Assembly: GCF_008271805.1 (NCBI RefSeq)
Contig: NZ_VSRY01000152.1
Coordinates: 186,001 to 250,000, forward strand
Source of the DNA: Streptomyces sp. TRM49041
GTDB lineage: Bacteria; Actinomycetota; Actinomycetes; Streptomycetales; Streptomycetaceae
Length of the DNA stretch: 64,000 nucleotides
Direction of reading: 5' to 3'
The translations under genes were made by a program, and so were the position numbers. Below are positions 17,632 to 26,477 of the stretch, piece by piece (the stretch's first letter is position 1; each line of letters opens with the position of its first letter). A model generated the notes under the pieces. That model was not told the origin of the DNA and searched no databases. It was given only the letters and a program-made list of their open reading frames with translations.

Positions 17632-18653
17632 GGATGACCGAGGGCCACACGATCAGCCAGGTCCGGCTCGGCACGACGGGCCCGATGGTCGGCGTCCAGG
17701 GACTGGGCGCCATGGGCATGAGCGAGTTCTACGGCGACACCGACGAGGCCGCGGCCAGGGACACCCTCGACGCCGCTCTGGAGGCGGGCGTCAACCTCAT
17801 CGACACCGCCGACATCTACGGACGCGGAGCCAACGAGGAGTTCCTCGCCCCATTCGTCGCCGCCCACCGCGACGAGATCACGCTGGCCACCAAGTTCGCC
17901 GTCGTCCGCAGCGACGATCCGCGCTACCGCGGTATCCGCAACGACCCCGCCTACATCAAGTCCGCCGTCGAGGACAGCCTGCGCCGCCTCGGCGTCGATG
18001 TCATCGACCTCTACTACATGCACCGCCGCGACCCCGCCGTGCAGCTCGCCGAGTCCGTCGGGGCCATGGCCGAACTAGTACGGGAGGGCAAGGTCAAGCA
18101 CCTCGGCCTCAGCGAGGTCACCGGCCAGGAACTGCGCGAGGCGCACGCCGTCCACCCCATCGCCGCCCTCCAGTCCGAGTGGTCGCTGTTCTCCCGGGAC
18201 GTCGAGGAGAGCGCCGTGCCGGCGGCGGCCGAACTGGGCGTCGCCCTCGTGCCGTACTCGCCGCTCGGCCGGGGCTTCCTCACCGGTGCGTTCACCGACG
18301 CCGCCAAGGAGCTCACCGAGGGCGACTTCCGTCGCACCCAGCCGCGGTTCTCCGGCGACAACGCCCGCCGGAACGCCGCGCTCCTGGAGCCCGTCCGCAC
18401 CATCGCCGCCGCCCACGGCGTGACCGCCGCGCAGGTGGCCCTCGCCTGGGTGCACCAGCGGGCCGCCGTCCACGGCCTCCCGGTCGTGCCCATCCCCGGC
18501 ACCCGCAAGCGCGGCCGCCTTCTGGAGAACACCGCCGCCACCCACCTCACCCTCACCTCGGCCGAACTCGCCCTCCTTGACCCCATCGCCTCCCAAGTCA
18601 CCGGCTCCCGCTACTCGGACATGTCCCACACCTCCGCCGCCCGCGAGGAGTAA
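17628..18653 (+). CDS. Aldo/keto reductase
   Basis: A 341-residue NADPH-dependent TIM-barrel oxidoreductase. The catalytic tetrad is visible: Asp in IDTADIYGRG, Tyr in the same segment, Lys in LATKFAVV, and His in YYMHRRDP. The C-terminal cofactor loop is PIPGTRKRGRLLEN. The start at 17628 (ATG AGG ATG) overlaps the merR stop; ATG 17634 is an alternative. Control by the coupled MerR regulator suggests induction by its carbonyl substrate or a related stress. Confidence 0.93.
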   Translation: MRMTEGHTISQVRLGTTGPMVGVQGLGAMGMSEFYGDTDEAAARDTLDAALEAGVNLIDTADIYGRGANEEFLAPFVAAHRDEITLATKFAVVRSDDPRYRGIRNDPAYIKSAVEDSLRRLGVDVIDLYYMHRRDPAVQLAESVGAMAELVREGKVKHLGLSEVTGQELREAHAVHPIAALQSEWSLFSRDVEESAVPAAAELGVALVPYSPLGRGFLTGAFTDAAKELTEGDFRRTQPRFSGDNARRNAALLEPVRTIAAAHGVTAAQVALAWVHQRAAVHGLPVVPIPGTRKRGRLLENTAATHLTLTSAELALLDPIASQVTGSRYSDMSHTSAAREE

Positions 18654-18682
18654 CCCCACCGGGTCGCCGACCTGCCGGCCCC

Positions 18683-18728
18683 GGCACCCCCCCGACACCC
18701 CCGACACTCCCGACACCCGCCACCCCCG
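18683..18728. repeat. Short CCCGACAC-type direct repeats in a convergent gap
   Basis: Three to four imperfect copies of CCCGACAC(C/T) lie between the aldo/keto reductase stop and the end of the acyltransferase gene on the other strand. They look like slippage-prone low complexity rather than a functional array. Confidence 0.5.
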
Positions 18729-18809
18729 GTACGAAGGTTCCGGCCCGCGCCCGGGCCCCCAGCGCCGGCCACGCCGTGCCCGCCGAACCCGTGTACCCCC
18801 CACCGGGCC

Positions 18810-20003
18810 TCAGGCCAGCCCGAGGGCGAAGGCCGTGAAGCCCGCCGCGAGGAGCCCCGCCGCTGCCCGGCGGGCCTTCGTGGCCTTCTTCCAGGGCGAC
18901 TCGAAGCCGCAGGCGTACCGGGCTATGAGGGCCAGCAGCGCGGCGAACAGCGGCAGCCACGCGAGCCGGGCCAGGATCCATCCGACGGTCTCGGGGGCGG
19001 TGGTCAGGCCGGGGACCGCGCCTGCGGTCAGCGACGCGGGCACGGCAGCGGCCAGCATGGCCGTCTGGTGCCAGCACAGGATGGTCATCGCCGACAGGTT
19101 GACCACGACCACCGGCGCCCACAGCGCCGGCCTGCGCAGCAGCGCCCCGAGCCGGTCCCGCAGGAGTATCGCGGCGCCGCTCTGCACCGCCGCCAGGGCG
19201 AGGACGAGCAGCGACGGTGGATGCGAGTTGGTGCGGGCTTCGCCGGGTACGCCGACCATCGACGCCGGGTAGTGGAAGACGACGAGCAGAGCCGCGAACA
19301 GCACGGCGCCGCCTACGAACAGCACCCACGCCTCGCGCCTGCCGATCCGCCGTTCACCCCAGGACACTCCGAGCTGGTAGGCGAACAGCCAGCCCGGCAG
19401 CAGGTTGAGGACGCTCAGCCACGACGGCATGGCCTCGGCGTACGGGCCGTACCGCACCAGGTCTACGACGGCGACCGAGCCGAGCAGTGGCGCCGCCGCC
19501 CACGGGCCCATCACCCGCGCAGCCCGCACGCAGCAGGGCGTGAGCGCGGTCACGACCGTGTACACGCCGACGAACCACAGCGGCTGTATCACCAGCGTCG
19601 CCCCGGTACGCAGCGTGTCGCCGGGCACGCCCACCGCGGTACCCACCGCTATCAGCACGGCCCACACGGCGGTGACCCCCAGCACGGGCCGGCCGAGCCG
19701 GGCGATCCTGCCCCGCAGCCACTCCCCGGTGCCGGCTGCGCGGCGCCGGTAGGACAGCACGGACGCGTACCCGCCGACCAGAAAGAAGACGCCGAGCATC
19801 TGCAGCACCCAGCTGGCGGGCGCGAGGCCCCCGAACGTCGAGAGCGGGCTCGCGTTGTGGATCGCCCGCTCGCCGTCCAGCGTGAAGCCGCCGAGCATCC
19901 AGTGCCCGGTGGGCACGGCGAGCAGGGCCAGGGCACGCAACCCGTCGACGCCACGGTCCCGGTGGGCCGGCGTCCGCCGCTCGATCCGTTCGGCGAGTCT
20001 CAT
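18810..20003 (-). CDS. Acyltransferase-3-like integral membrane protein
   Basis: A 397-residue polytopic protein with about 10 hydrophobic helices. It starts MRLAERIERRTPAHRDRGVDGLRALALL; the R-x-x-x-x-D-G-L-R-A-L-A-L segment and His in VPTGHWMLGG are typical of the acyltransferase-3/OafB family that acylates cell-surface sugars. A conserved WHQ (CWHQTAML) occurs late in the sequence. ATG 20003 overlaps the upstream DUF1023 hydrolase gene by ATGA, so they are coupled, and both lie just beyond a two-component system. Confidence 0.8.
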   Translation of the reverse strand: MRLAERIERRTPAHRDRGVDGLRALALLAVPTGHWMLGGFTLDGERAIHNASPLSTFGGLAPASWVLQMLGVFFLVGGYASVLSYRRRAAGTGEWLRGRIARLGRPVLGVTAVWAVLIAVGTAVGVPGDTLRTGATLVIQPLWFVGVYTVVTALTPCCVRAARVMGPWAAAPLLGSVAVVDLVRYGPYAEAMPSWLSVLNLLPGWLFAYQLGVSWGERRIGRREAWVLFVGGAVLFAALLVVFHYPASMVGVPGEARTNSHPPSLLVLALAAVQSGAAILLRDRLGALLRRPALWAPVVVVNLSAMTILCWHQTAMLAAAVPASLTAGAVPGLTTAPETVGWILARLAWLPLFAALLALIARYACGFESPWKKATKARRAAAGLLAAGFTAFALGLA

Positions 20004-21031
20004 ACCGCCACCCCCCGCGCGATCGCGGCGAACGTACGGAGCGACGCGGTGCCGGGCGCGAAGTACCCGCTGTGGCCCCGGGCGTCCCCGGCGGGCACCC
20101 GCCGCGCACCGAACGCGTCCGACGCGGGGTCGGAGCCGTGCCCGAGGCCCAGAAATTCGACGTTGGGCACCTTGGAGATCCAGTCGGTGGGGTCCTTCGC
20201 GGCCCACACCCGGGCGGACGTACCGAGCTCCGCGACGTTCCCCGCGCGCATCCCGGGTGAGCCGAACACCACCAGGTCCTTAGCCTTCAGCTCCGCGGCG
20301 GCCAGCCCGCACACCACGGAGCCGTAGCTGTGGCAGAACACGGCCGGGGCGGCGGCACCGGTGGCGGCGAGCCCGTCGGCCAGGCGGACCAGCCGCTCGG
20401 CGCCCACCTCGGCGAGGTCACCGGTCGCGGCGTCGAGGCCGACCCCGACCGGCGTGGTGTACCCGGCCCAGGCGATCACCGCCGTACGGCCGCCGGTCGC
20501 GGCGCGCAGCTGCTTCGCCATCCCGGCCGGCGTGCCGTACGAGTCATGGGCGCGGTCGTACGATCCGGCGTCGATGTCCGAGCCGGGCACCACGACCGCC
20601 ACATGACGGCTGCGTTCCAGGTCCCCGAAGACCTCGGCGGCCAGCCCGCGGCCGCGCGGGTCGAAGGCGAGTATCCGCCGCCCCTTGAGACGTGCGTACC
20701 GCGCGTCACGGCTGACGGCGAGCGCGTTCGCCTCGTAGCGCAGCGCCACCGGCACACCGTCCAGGTTGCCCACGACGCCCGGGTGACGCCAGGTCAGCTG
20801 TTTCTGATCCTTGCGCGTCAGGCCGCGGAAGAACGCGGTGATCTCCGATGGTGAGGCCCGCGCGGGGTCCGGCAGGGTCCGCCCCAGTGACGTGTCCGCG
20901 CGCCAGGCCGAACTGCCCGGCGGCGGGCCGGTCATGGCCTGCTGCGCGGTCCCGGAGGCCCATCCCGCGGTCCCGGCGACGACGGTCGTCGCCAGCACGG
21001 CGGCCACCAGAGCCCTCTTGTAGCGGCGCAT
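20000..21031 (-). CDS. DUF1023 alpha/beta hydrolase, exported
   Basis: A 343-residue protein. An N-terminal signal or anchor segment is followed by the DUF1023 core. The nucleophile motif is FCHSYGSVVCGLAA, and VVVPGSDID and LGHGSDP are shared with the second DUF1023 gene further on. GNLDGVPVALRYEAN is a family hallmark. The substrate is unknown. It is translationally coupled to the acyltransferase and possibly controlled by the nearby response regulator through a dyad at about 21,128. Confidence 0.82.
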   Translation of the reverse strand: MRRYKRALVAAVLATTVVAGTAGWASGTAQQAMTGPPPGSSAWRADTSLGRTLPDPARASPSEITAFFRGLTRKDQKQLTWRHPGVVGNLDGVPVALRYEANALAVSRDARYARLKGRRILAFDPRGRGLAAEVFGDLERSRHVAVVVPGSDIDAGSYDRAHDSYGTPAGMAKQLRAATGGRTAVIAWAGYTTPVGVGLDAATGDLAEVGAERLVRLADGLAATGAAAPAVFCHSYGSVVCGLAAAELKAKDLVVFGSPGMRAGNVAELGTSARVWAAKDPTDWISKVPNVEFLGLGHGSDPASDAFGARRVPAGDARGHSGYFAPGTASLRTFAAIARGVAV

Positions 21032-21127
21032 GACGCCCCCCTGTTTCTGCCTCGTCCGGTGTTGACGAGGAGGAAGCTAGGGAGACGACATATGAGCGAT
21101 CGTCAACCCGGGGAGCCAACTGCGCAG

Positions 21128-21143
21128 TGATACCGGGGTAGGG
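21128..21143. promoter_or_regulatory. Half-conserved dyad upstream of the DUF1023 operon
   Basis: TGATACCGGGGTAGGG matches 12 of 16 positions of the perfect dyad TCATACCGGGGTATGA found upstream of the sensor kinase gene (23331-23346). Sharing of the motif suggests both are bound by the same response regulator. Confidence 0.4.
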
Positions 21144-21202
21144 GGTGTCCCACGCCCCACGCCCCACCGCAGCCGCGGCGGACGGGGCGACGCCGCTCGG
21201 CG

Positions 21203-21883
21203 TCAGGCCACGTCGCCGGGCGTGACCACCCCGGACTCGTAGGCGAAGACAACGGCCTGCGCCCGGTCCCGCAGGCCCAGCTTGGCCAGTACCCGGCCGA
21301 TGTGCGTCTTCACCGTCTGCTCCGCCAGCACCAGATGCTCGGCGATCTCCTGGTTGGACAGGCCGCGGGCGACCAGCTCCAGGACCTCCGTCTCCCGTGG
21401 CGTGAGCCCGTTCAGCCGCACCGCACGGTCCTTGCGCGGTGCGGGCCGCTGAGCCGCGAAGTCCTCGATCAGCCGCCGCGTCACCGATGGGGCGAGCAGC
21501 GCCTCACCCGCCGCCACCACACGGACCGCGGCGATCAGGTCCGCCGGTGGGGCGTCCTTCAGCAGGAAGCCGGACGCGCCGGCGCGCAACGCCTCGTACA
21601 CGTAGTCGTCCACGTCGAAGGTGGTCAGCATCAGGACCTTCGGCCGGTGTGTCACACCGGCCGGCGGGTTCAGCAACTCCCGTGCCGCGGCGAGGCCGTC
21701 CATCTCGGGCATGCGCACATCCATCAGGACCACGTCCGGGTGCGCTGACCTGCCCACCGCGACACCGGCCCGGCCGTCGGCGGCCTCCCCGACCACATCG
21801 ATGTCGGGCTGCGCCGACAGCAGCGCGGCGAACCCCGCCCGCACCATGGCCTGGTCGTCGACGATGATCACGCGGATGGTCAC
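21203..21883 (-). CDS. NarL/LuxR-type response regulator
   Basis: A 226-residue regulator. The receiver domain has the acidic pocket DD (9-10), phosphoacceptor D55 (VVLMDVRMPEMDG) and Lys in GFLLKDAPP. The C-terminal LuxR helix-turn-helix reads LTPRETEVLELVARGLSNQEIAEHL, split across its helices, with TVKTHIGRVLAKL. It lies 18 bases downstream of its histidine kinase in the same operon, and next to the DUF1023-acyltransferase operon, its probable target. Confidence 0.93.
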   Translation of the reverse strand: MTIRVIIVDDQAMVRAGFAALLSAQPDIDVVGEAADGRAGVAVGRSAHPDVVLMDVRMPEMDGLAAARELLNPPAGVTHRPKVLMLTTFDVDDYVYEALRAGASGFLLKDAPPADLIAAVRVVAAGEALLAPSVTRRLIEDFAAQRPAPRKDRAVRLNGLTPRETEVLELVARGLSNQEIAEHLVLAEQTVKTHIGRVLAKLGLRDRAQAVVFAYESGVVTPGDVA

Positions 21884-21901
21884 GGGGGTCCCTTCAGACG
21901 G

Positions 21902-23266
21902 TCAGGGGAGCGGTGCGGTCAGCGGCAGCCGTGCCGCGACCCGGAAACCGCCGTCCGGCAGCGGTCCGGTGTCGAGCATCCCGCCGGTCAACCGTACGCG
22001 CTCCCGCATGCCCACCAGGCCGTGTCCCGTGCCGGACGTCTCCAGCGGTGAAGTCGGTTCGGTCGGCGGGCCGTTGACGACCAGTACGATCAGCCACTCC
22101 AGGTTGGGCGACCTCGACACGGACACCCTCGTCCGGGCGCCCGGTGCGTGCCGCACCACATTGGACAGCGCCTCCTGCACGATCCGGTACGCGGACAGGT
22201 CCACGGTCGGCGGCACCGTGCCCAGCTCCGCCGCCAGCGAGAGCTCGACGGGCGCACCCGCCCGTACCGTCGCCTCGACCAGTTGCTGCACCCGGTCGAC
22301 ACCCGGCTGCGGCGCCCGTTCACCCTCGGTGTTCTCGCTGCGCAGCACCGCCAGCAGCCGCCGCATCTCGGTGAGGGACTCACGCGCCGACGCCGCGATC
22401 GACGTGAACTCCTCGCGTGCGGCCTCCGGAATCCCCTCGATTCGGTAGGGCGCCGAGTCGGCCTGCACGGTGATCACCGACATGTGGTGGGCCACCACGT
22501 CGTGCAGTTCCCGTGCGATCCGGGCACGCTCCTCGAGCAGCGTCCGCCGGGCCCGCTCGGCCTCACTGATCGTCTCCTGTTCCACCAGCCGCCGCTTGGC
22601 GTCGCCGCGCTCGCGGAGCATGCCGGTTATCAGCAGGACGACCCCGCTGAGTACGAACATCACCAGGTGGAGATTGTCCCCCCGCTGCTGTGTGAACAGT
22701 TCGAACGCGAACCCGGCCGCGCCGGTCACCAGCCACACGCTGACCAGCGTCCGCCGCTGTTCGCGCAGCCCGACGGTGAGCATGAGCGCCAGGTAGCCGA
22801 CTACGACCATCGGCGTCCAGGGCCAGGGTCTGCCCTCGCTCAGATCCGAGTTCATCGTCGCCAAGGCGCCGAGCACGTCGGCGGTGAAGACGATCCACCA
22901 TGCCTGCAGCGGCCGGGAGACGGCCATAAGCAGCGGGGCGGTCTGCGCGGTGGCCAGCACCCCGGCGAACCCGCCGTTCACCCCGTAGTCCTGGATGAGC
23001 ACGACGACGGTGACCGGCAGCAGTGAGGCGACGAAGGCGAGCGCCAGGACGTACGGCACGAGCCGCACCCACCGCGACGCGGCGTGCCCCAGCAGCCGCG
23101 CCCCCGGCTCCGTGGGCGTCGAAAGCGCGTTGCCCAGCGCCCGCAGGGCGCCCTGCAGGGCCTCCTGCAGGGCCCGCCCCGCATGCCCGGCGGGCGTGCC
23201 GGGTCCGCCGAGCCCCCGTGCGGGCGAGGGCGTCGGCGGGACGTCGGGCGGGGGAACGCTGCTCAT
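21902..23266 (-). CDS. Sensor histidine kinase (HisKA_3 type)
   Basis: A 454-residue kinase with four to six membrane helices in the N-terminal half (LVPYVLALAFVASLLPVTVVV and following, split by loops). The dimerisation motif is ELHDVVAHHMSVI with phospho-acceptor His near residue 255. A degenerate HATPase follows, with SNVVRHAPGA and GTGHGLVGMRERV. A Pro-rich cytoplasmic N-terminus precedes the membrane part. It has little extracellular domain and so probably senses a membrane or envelope state. A perfect dyad lies 65 bases upstream of its start. Confidence 0.92.
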   Translation of the reverse strand: MSSVPPPDVPPTPSPARGLGGPGTPAGHAGRALQEALQGALRALGNALSTPTEPGARLLGHAASRWVRLVPYVLALAFVASLLPVTVVVLIQDYGVNGGFAGVLATAQTAPLLMAVSRPLQAWWIVFTADVLGALATMNSDLSEGRPWPWTPMVVVGYLALMLTVGLREQRRTLVSVWLVTGAAGFAFELFTQQRGDNLHLVMFVLSGVVLLITGMLRERGDAKRRLVEQETISEAERARRTLLEERARIARELHDVVAHHMSVITVQADSAPYRIEGIPEAAREEFTSIAASARESLTEMRRLLAVLRSENTEGERAPQPGVDRVQQLVEATVRAGAPVELSLAAELGTVPPTVDLSAYRIVQEALSNVVRHAPGARTRVSVSRSPNLEWLIVLVVNGPPTEPTSPLETSGTGHGLVGMRERVRLTGGMLDTGPLPDGGFRVAARLPLTAPLP

Positions 23267-23330
23267 GATCCGGTCAGCCTAGGCTCGGCCCGGCCGGTGC
23301 GGCGTCATACCAGGGAGCCAGTTCACCGCC

Positions 23331-23346
23331 TCATACCCCGGTATGA
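23331..23346. promoter_or_regulatory. Perfect 16-bp dyad upstream of the two-component operon
   Basis: TCATACC-CC-GGTATGA is a perfect inverted repeat, with an extra half-site TCATACC at 23305-23311, centred about 72 bases upstream of the kinase start. It is a candidate response-regulator operator, implying autoregulation. Confidence 0.55.
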
Positions 23347-23447
23347 CACGGCCGCCGTTGCGCCCGTACCGCCCGACTCACAGTCCCGCGCATGCAGGCC
23401 CCGCACCTCGCCCGCACCGCACGGCGCGTGCCCGGATGCCCGCGCGA

Positions 23448-24308
23448 CTACAACTCCGCCAGCAGCTCGGCCTTCTTCGCCGCGAACTCCTCGTCCGTCA
23501 CCAGTCCCGCCTGGTGAAGCTCGCCGAGGTGCCTGATGCGGTCGGCGATGTCCGCCGGGTCGCGCCGTCCGGCGGCCACGGGGACCGGGACCGGCACCGC
23601 GCCGTCCTGGTTCCGCACGGCCTGCAGCACGGCGGCCGCGAACGGCAGCGACTCGTGGACCGGCCCGTAGCCGAGGCCGAAGACGACCGCGGCCGGGTCC
23701 TGGTCGGCCTGGGCGGGCCGACTCTCGCCACCGCGCCGCAGCAGCCGCAGACAGCCGTCCAGGACGTCCGGCGACCGCCATTCGACGCCGCTGAGATCGC
23801 TCACCGCGAAGCTCTGGTCGCCCGCCTTCCACTTGGCGGACGACGCGCCCGTCCAGAACCAGCGGAACGACACATTCCGGCCATCGAAGGAAGCCTTGCC
23901 GTCGTACGCCTTGAACTGCAGGGGCGGTTCGGGCACCTTCACGAGGAACCGCTCGGCAACCTCGGAGCGCTCCTGCCCGAGGCGTGCCCGCAACTCGTCC
24001 GCGTAGTACTCGGCGAGGGTCTCCCGCTCTGCGGGCAGCACCAGCCGGTACGGGTCACAGCCCTCCTTCAGCTGGCCGTCGGCCGCTTCCATCAGAGGGT
24101 CTGCTCCCGTACGCGGCACCGCGTGCAGAACCACCGTGCCCCGCTTGCCCGGGGCGAGCGTCACCGATGCCAGCGCCTCGTGCGGGATACGTCTTTCGCG
24201 CAGCACCTGGAACAGCTTCGGCGCGCGGATCCCGCGTTCGAAGCGGATGAGCACGGCGTCGGGTTCGAACTCCCAGGTGGCATGATTTCCGGCCAGCACA
24301 TCACCCAT
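23448..24308 (-). CDS. DUF4429 protein with C-terminal SHOCT domain
   Basis: A 286-residue cytoplasmic protein. Two DUF4429-like beta-sheet modules are seen: MGDVLAGNHATWEFEPDAVLIR onward (split by loops), and ASFDGRNVSFRW. The end is a SHOCT motif, DRIRHLGELHQAGLVTDEEF, with AAKKAELL. SHOCT segments are short oligomerisation modules at protein ends. The function is unknown; PH-like folds are suspected for DUF4429. ATG 24308 (MGDV) is preferred over a start three codons earlier. Confidence 0.82.
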   Translation of the reverse strand: MGDVLAGNHATWEFEPDAVLIRFERGIRAPKLFQVLRERRIPHEALASVTLAPGKRGTVVLHAVPRTGADPLMEAADGQLKEGCDPYRLVLPAERETLAEYYADELRARLGQERSEVAERFLVKVPEPPLQFKAYDGKASFDGRNVSFRWFWTGASSAKWKAGDQSFAVSDLSGVEWRSPDVLDGCLRLLRRGGESRPAQADQDPAAVVFGLGYGPVHESLPFAAAVLQAVRNQDGAVPVPVPVAAGRRDPADIADRIRHLGELHQAGLVTDEEFAAKKAELLAEL

Positions 24309-24393
24309 GCGCCTCATCGTATGCGGCGTGCGCCCGCGCGTCGCCCCTGGAAGAGGAGCGGAAATGGACTACCGTCCCCGACTTCTACGCGGG

Positions 24394-25608
24394 TCAGAGC
24401 GATGCGGCGCCGTAAATTCCACTCCGGCAGATGCCGTCCGCGTCGGCGCAGCGCACGCTGTCGTAGGCGCCGACCCCTATGTCCGCGAAGTTGCGCAGAC
24501 TGTCCGTACCGGGCACGAAGTAGCCGCCGTGACCTGCGGCGCCGTCCGCGGACAGCAGCCGCGCGCCGAATTCGGGGGCCACCGGATCGGCGCCGTGTCC
24601 GAGCCCGCCGACGTCCAGGTACGGCACGTCGGCGATCCAGTCGTCGGCGTCCCGCATCGCCCATACCTGGGCCCGGGTGCCGAGCGCGGCCGCGTTCTCG
24701 GCCCGCATCCCGGGGCTGCCGGCCACGGCGATGTCGGTGACCCGCTCGGGCAGCCGGTGCGCGGCCAGTCCGCACACCACCGAGCCGTAGCTGTGGCAGA
24801 ACAGCGAGACCCGTGATGTGCCGGGCAGCGCCCCGGTCAGGGAGACGAGCCGTACCGCGCCGTCCGCGGCGAGCCTCCCGGTGGCCGCGTCCATGCCGAC
24901 GCCGGTGGGCGCGGTGTAGTCGGCCCAGGCGATGACGGCGGTACGGATGTCCGGCGCCGCCTCGCGTTGGGCGGCGTACAGCGACTCGGCCATGCCGACC
25001 GGTGCCGTGTACCGGCGGGCGGTCTTCTGGAAGGTCAGCAGATGGGTGTCGACGCCCGGCACGACCACCGAGACCCGCTGGGCCTTCTCCAGGTCACCGA
25101 ACACCTCCGCGACCCTGCCGTTGCCCGACGGGTCGAAGGCGAGGATCTGCCTGCCGTCGCTCATGAGGGACGAGAAGCGGTGGACCCGCCGTACGGCCTC
25201 GTGATGCCCGTCGGCGGAGAGCCTCCGGTCCTCCACGCGCACGCGTTCGGCGGCGAGCGCCCTGTTGAGCGTCCGCTGGTTGGCGCGGTAGCGCAGGGCC
25301 ACCGGCACCCCGTCGAGATTGCCCACGACGAGCGGGTGTTCGTCGGCGAGCCGCGCGCGCTGTCCGGGCTTCAGGGAGGCGAAGAACGCGGCCACGGCGG
25401 TCGGCGGCGACGCCGGGTCCGGCAGCGTACGTGCGCCGATCCGGCCGGTGCGCCATGAAGCCATCGCCGTGTCCCACGAGTCCCGCACTCCGTCGCGCGG
25501 GCGCTGTTCGGTGGTCCAGCCGGTCGTGGCGAGGAGGACGAAGACCACCGAGAGGGCGAGCATGGTGCGCCAGACGGTGAGCGTGGGGGAGGCGATGAGA
25601 GAAGTCAC
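24394..25608 (-). CDS. Second DUF1023 alpha/beta hydrolase, membrane-anchored
   Basis: A 404-residue paralogue of the hydrolase at 20.0-21.0 kb, with the same FCHSYGSVVCGLAA nucleophile motif, GNLDGVPVALRYRAN and GLGHGADP. A single N-terminal membrane helix (MLALSVVFVLLATTGW) anchors it. An insert of about 35 residues follows the GNLDGV block. GTG 25608 is chosen because the in-frame sequence upstream overlaps the promoter region; no strong ribosome site is seen. A CRP-like dyad lies 44 bases upstream. Confidence 0.82.
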   Translation of the reverse strand: MTSLIASPTLTVWRTMLALSVVFVLLATTGWTTEQRPRDGVRDSWDTAMASWRTGRIGARTLPDPASPPTAVAAFFASLKPGQRARLADEHPLVVGNLDGVPVALRYRANQRTLNRALAAERVRVEDRRLSADGHHEAVRRVHRFSSLMSDGRQILAFDPSGNGRVAEVFGDLEKAQRVSVVVPGVDTHLLTFQKTARRYTAPVGMAESLYAAQREAAPDIRTAVIAWADYTAPTGVGMDAATGRLAADGAVRLVSLTGALPGTSRVSLFCHSYGSVVCGLAAHRLPERVTDIAVAGSPGMRAENAAALGTRAQVWAMRDADDWIADVPYLDVGGLGHGADPVAPEFGARLLSADGAAGHGGYFVPGTDSLRNFADIGVGAYDSVRCADADGICRSGIYGAASL

Positions 25609-26081
25609 TACGAGACACCCTAGGAGACGCCGAAGGCCGCCCAGGTCGACCGTGACGTAGATCACGGTTCGACGTGCGTGTGCGGGGAAGAGCCGGGCTG
25701 TGCGCACGGCGATGTCACCACCTGTGCGTCACCCCCAGGGGTGTGGCTACGGAGTGTGGGGGCTCTCGGTGTGCCCCCAGGGCCTCGGGGGCGGCGCTTT
25801 TTCGCCAGTCCGAGACCCTGTGGTTCGCCCTGCCTCGGTCTGGGTCTCGCGCCTGTCGTGGTGGGCGCGACCGAGGTCGTCGTCGGGCATGTCCGGCATG
25901 GGGCCGGCCTTCATCGTCGCGGGTGTCGTGGCCGTCGTCGCCGCCCTCGGCGTGCCCGGTGGCCGCGGTGTCACCCGTCCGGGTGGATCCGGCAGACAGC
26001 TCTTCCCATCGAAGGTCACGCAGCGTCAAGCTGTGGCGAGGCGTTCAACACGGAGCGTCACGACACGGGGGTAGATTCAAC
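25609..26081. other. Intergenic region between divergent genes
   Basis: About 470 bases separate the DUF1023 gene and the I36-type gene. They hold a CRP-like dyad near the left side and probable promoters for both genes. Open frames in it have poor codon use and no ribosome sites, so I see no gene. Confidence 0.6.
25651..25666. promoter_or_regulatory. CRP-type binding site candidate
   Basis: CGTGA-CGTAGA-TCACG is a perfect dyad with the GTGA-N6-TCAC spacing recognised by CRP-family regulators, including Streptomyces Crp. It lies 44-57 bases upstream of the second DUF1023 gene. Confidence 0.5.
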
Positions 26082-26477
26082 ATGCGTACGACATCACGGC
26101 CTTACTTCACCGCGACCGCGCTCGGCGTCACAGCGGTCGCCGTCGCGGCCCTCTCCACCTGCGCCGCACCGGCCGACGCCGCGACGCCGTCCCGCCTCGG
26201 CCCGTGCGACAGCGGACAGCTCTGCCTCTGGGAGAAGGAGGAGTTCAACGGCACGCGCCTGACACACGAGCTGGCCACCACCGACATCGAGAGCTGCATC
26301 CCGCTTCCCGCCGGCACGACCGCCGCGGCCCTGGCCAACCGCACGGGACGGCCCGTCACCACCTACCAGTCCGCGACCTGCGCCGAGACCGGCGAGTTCG
26401 AAACCTACCCCGGGGGCGGCACCTGGGTGCCCCGCTCGCCCTACCAGGTGCGGGCCTTCAAGATCTGGGAGAACTGA
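26082..26477 (+). CDS. Secreted peptidase-inhibitor-family I36-type protein
   Basis: A 131-residue secreted protein. The signal peptide ends near APADAA (about residue 34). The mature part has four conserved Cys in a crystallin-like I36/streptomyces metalloproteinase-inhibitor pattern: GPCDSGQLCLWEKEEFNGT with later C in IESCIPLP and SATCAETG. ATG 26082 is supported by the signal peptide; the ribosome site (GGGGG) is weak. Its 3' end overlaps the convergent potassium-channel gene by 20 bases. Role as a protease inhibitor is inferred from the family only. Confidence 0.82.
   Translation: MRTTSRPYFTATALGVTAVAVAALSTCAAPADAATPSRLGPCDSGQLCLWEKEEFNGTRLTHELATTDIESCIPLPAGTTAAALANRTGRPVTTYQSATCAETGEFETYPGGGTWVPRSPYQVRAFKIWEN

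Noticed and set aside
25678..26262. Overlapping short open frames upstream of the I36-type gene
   Set aside because: None has a ribosome site or recognisable domain; the region fits a long divergent promoter area.
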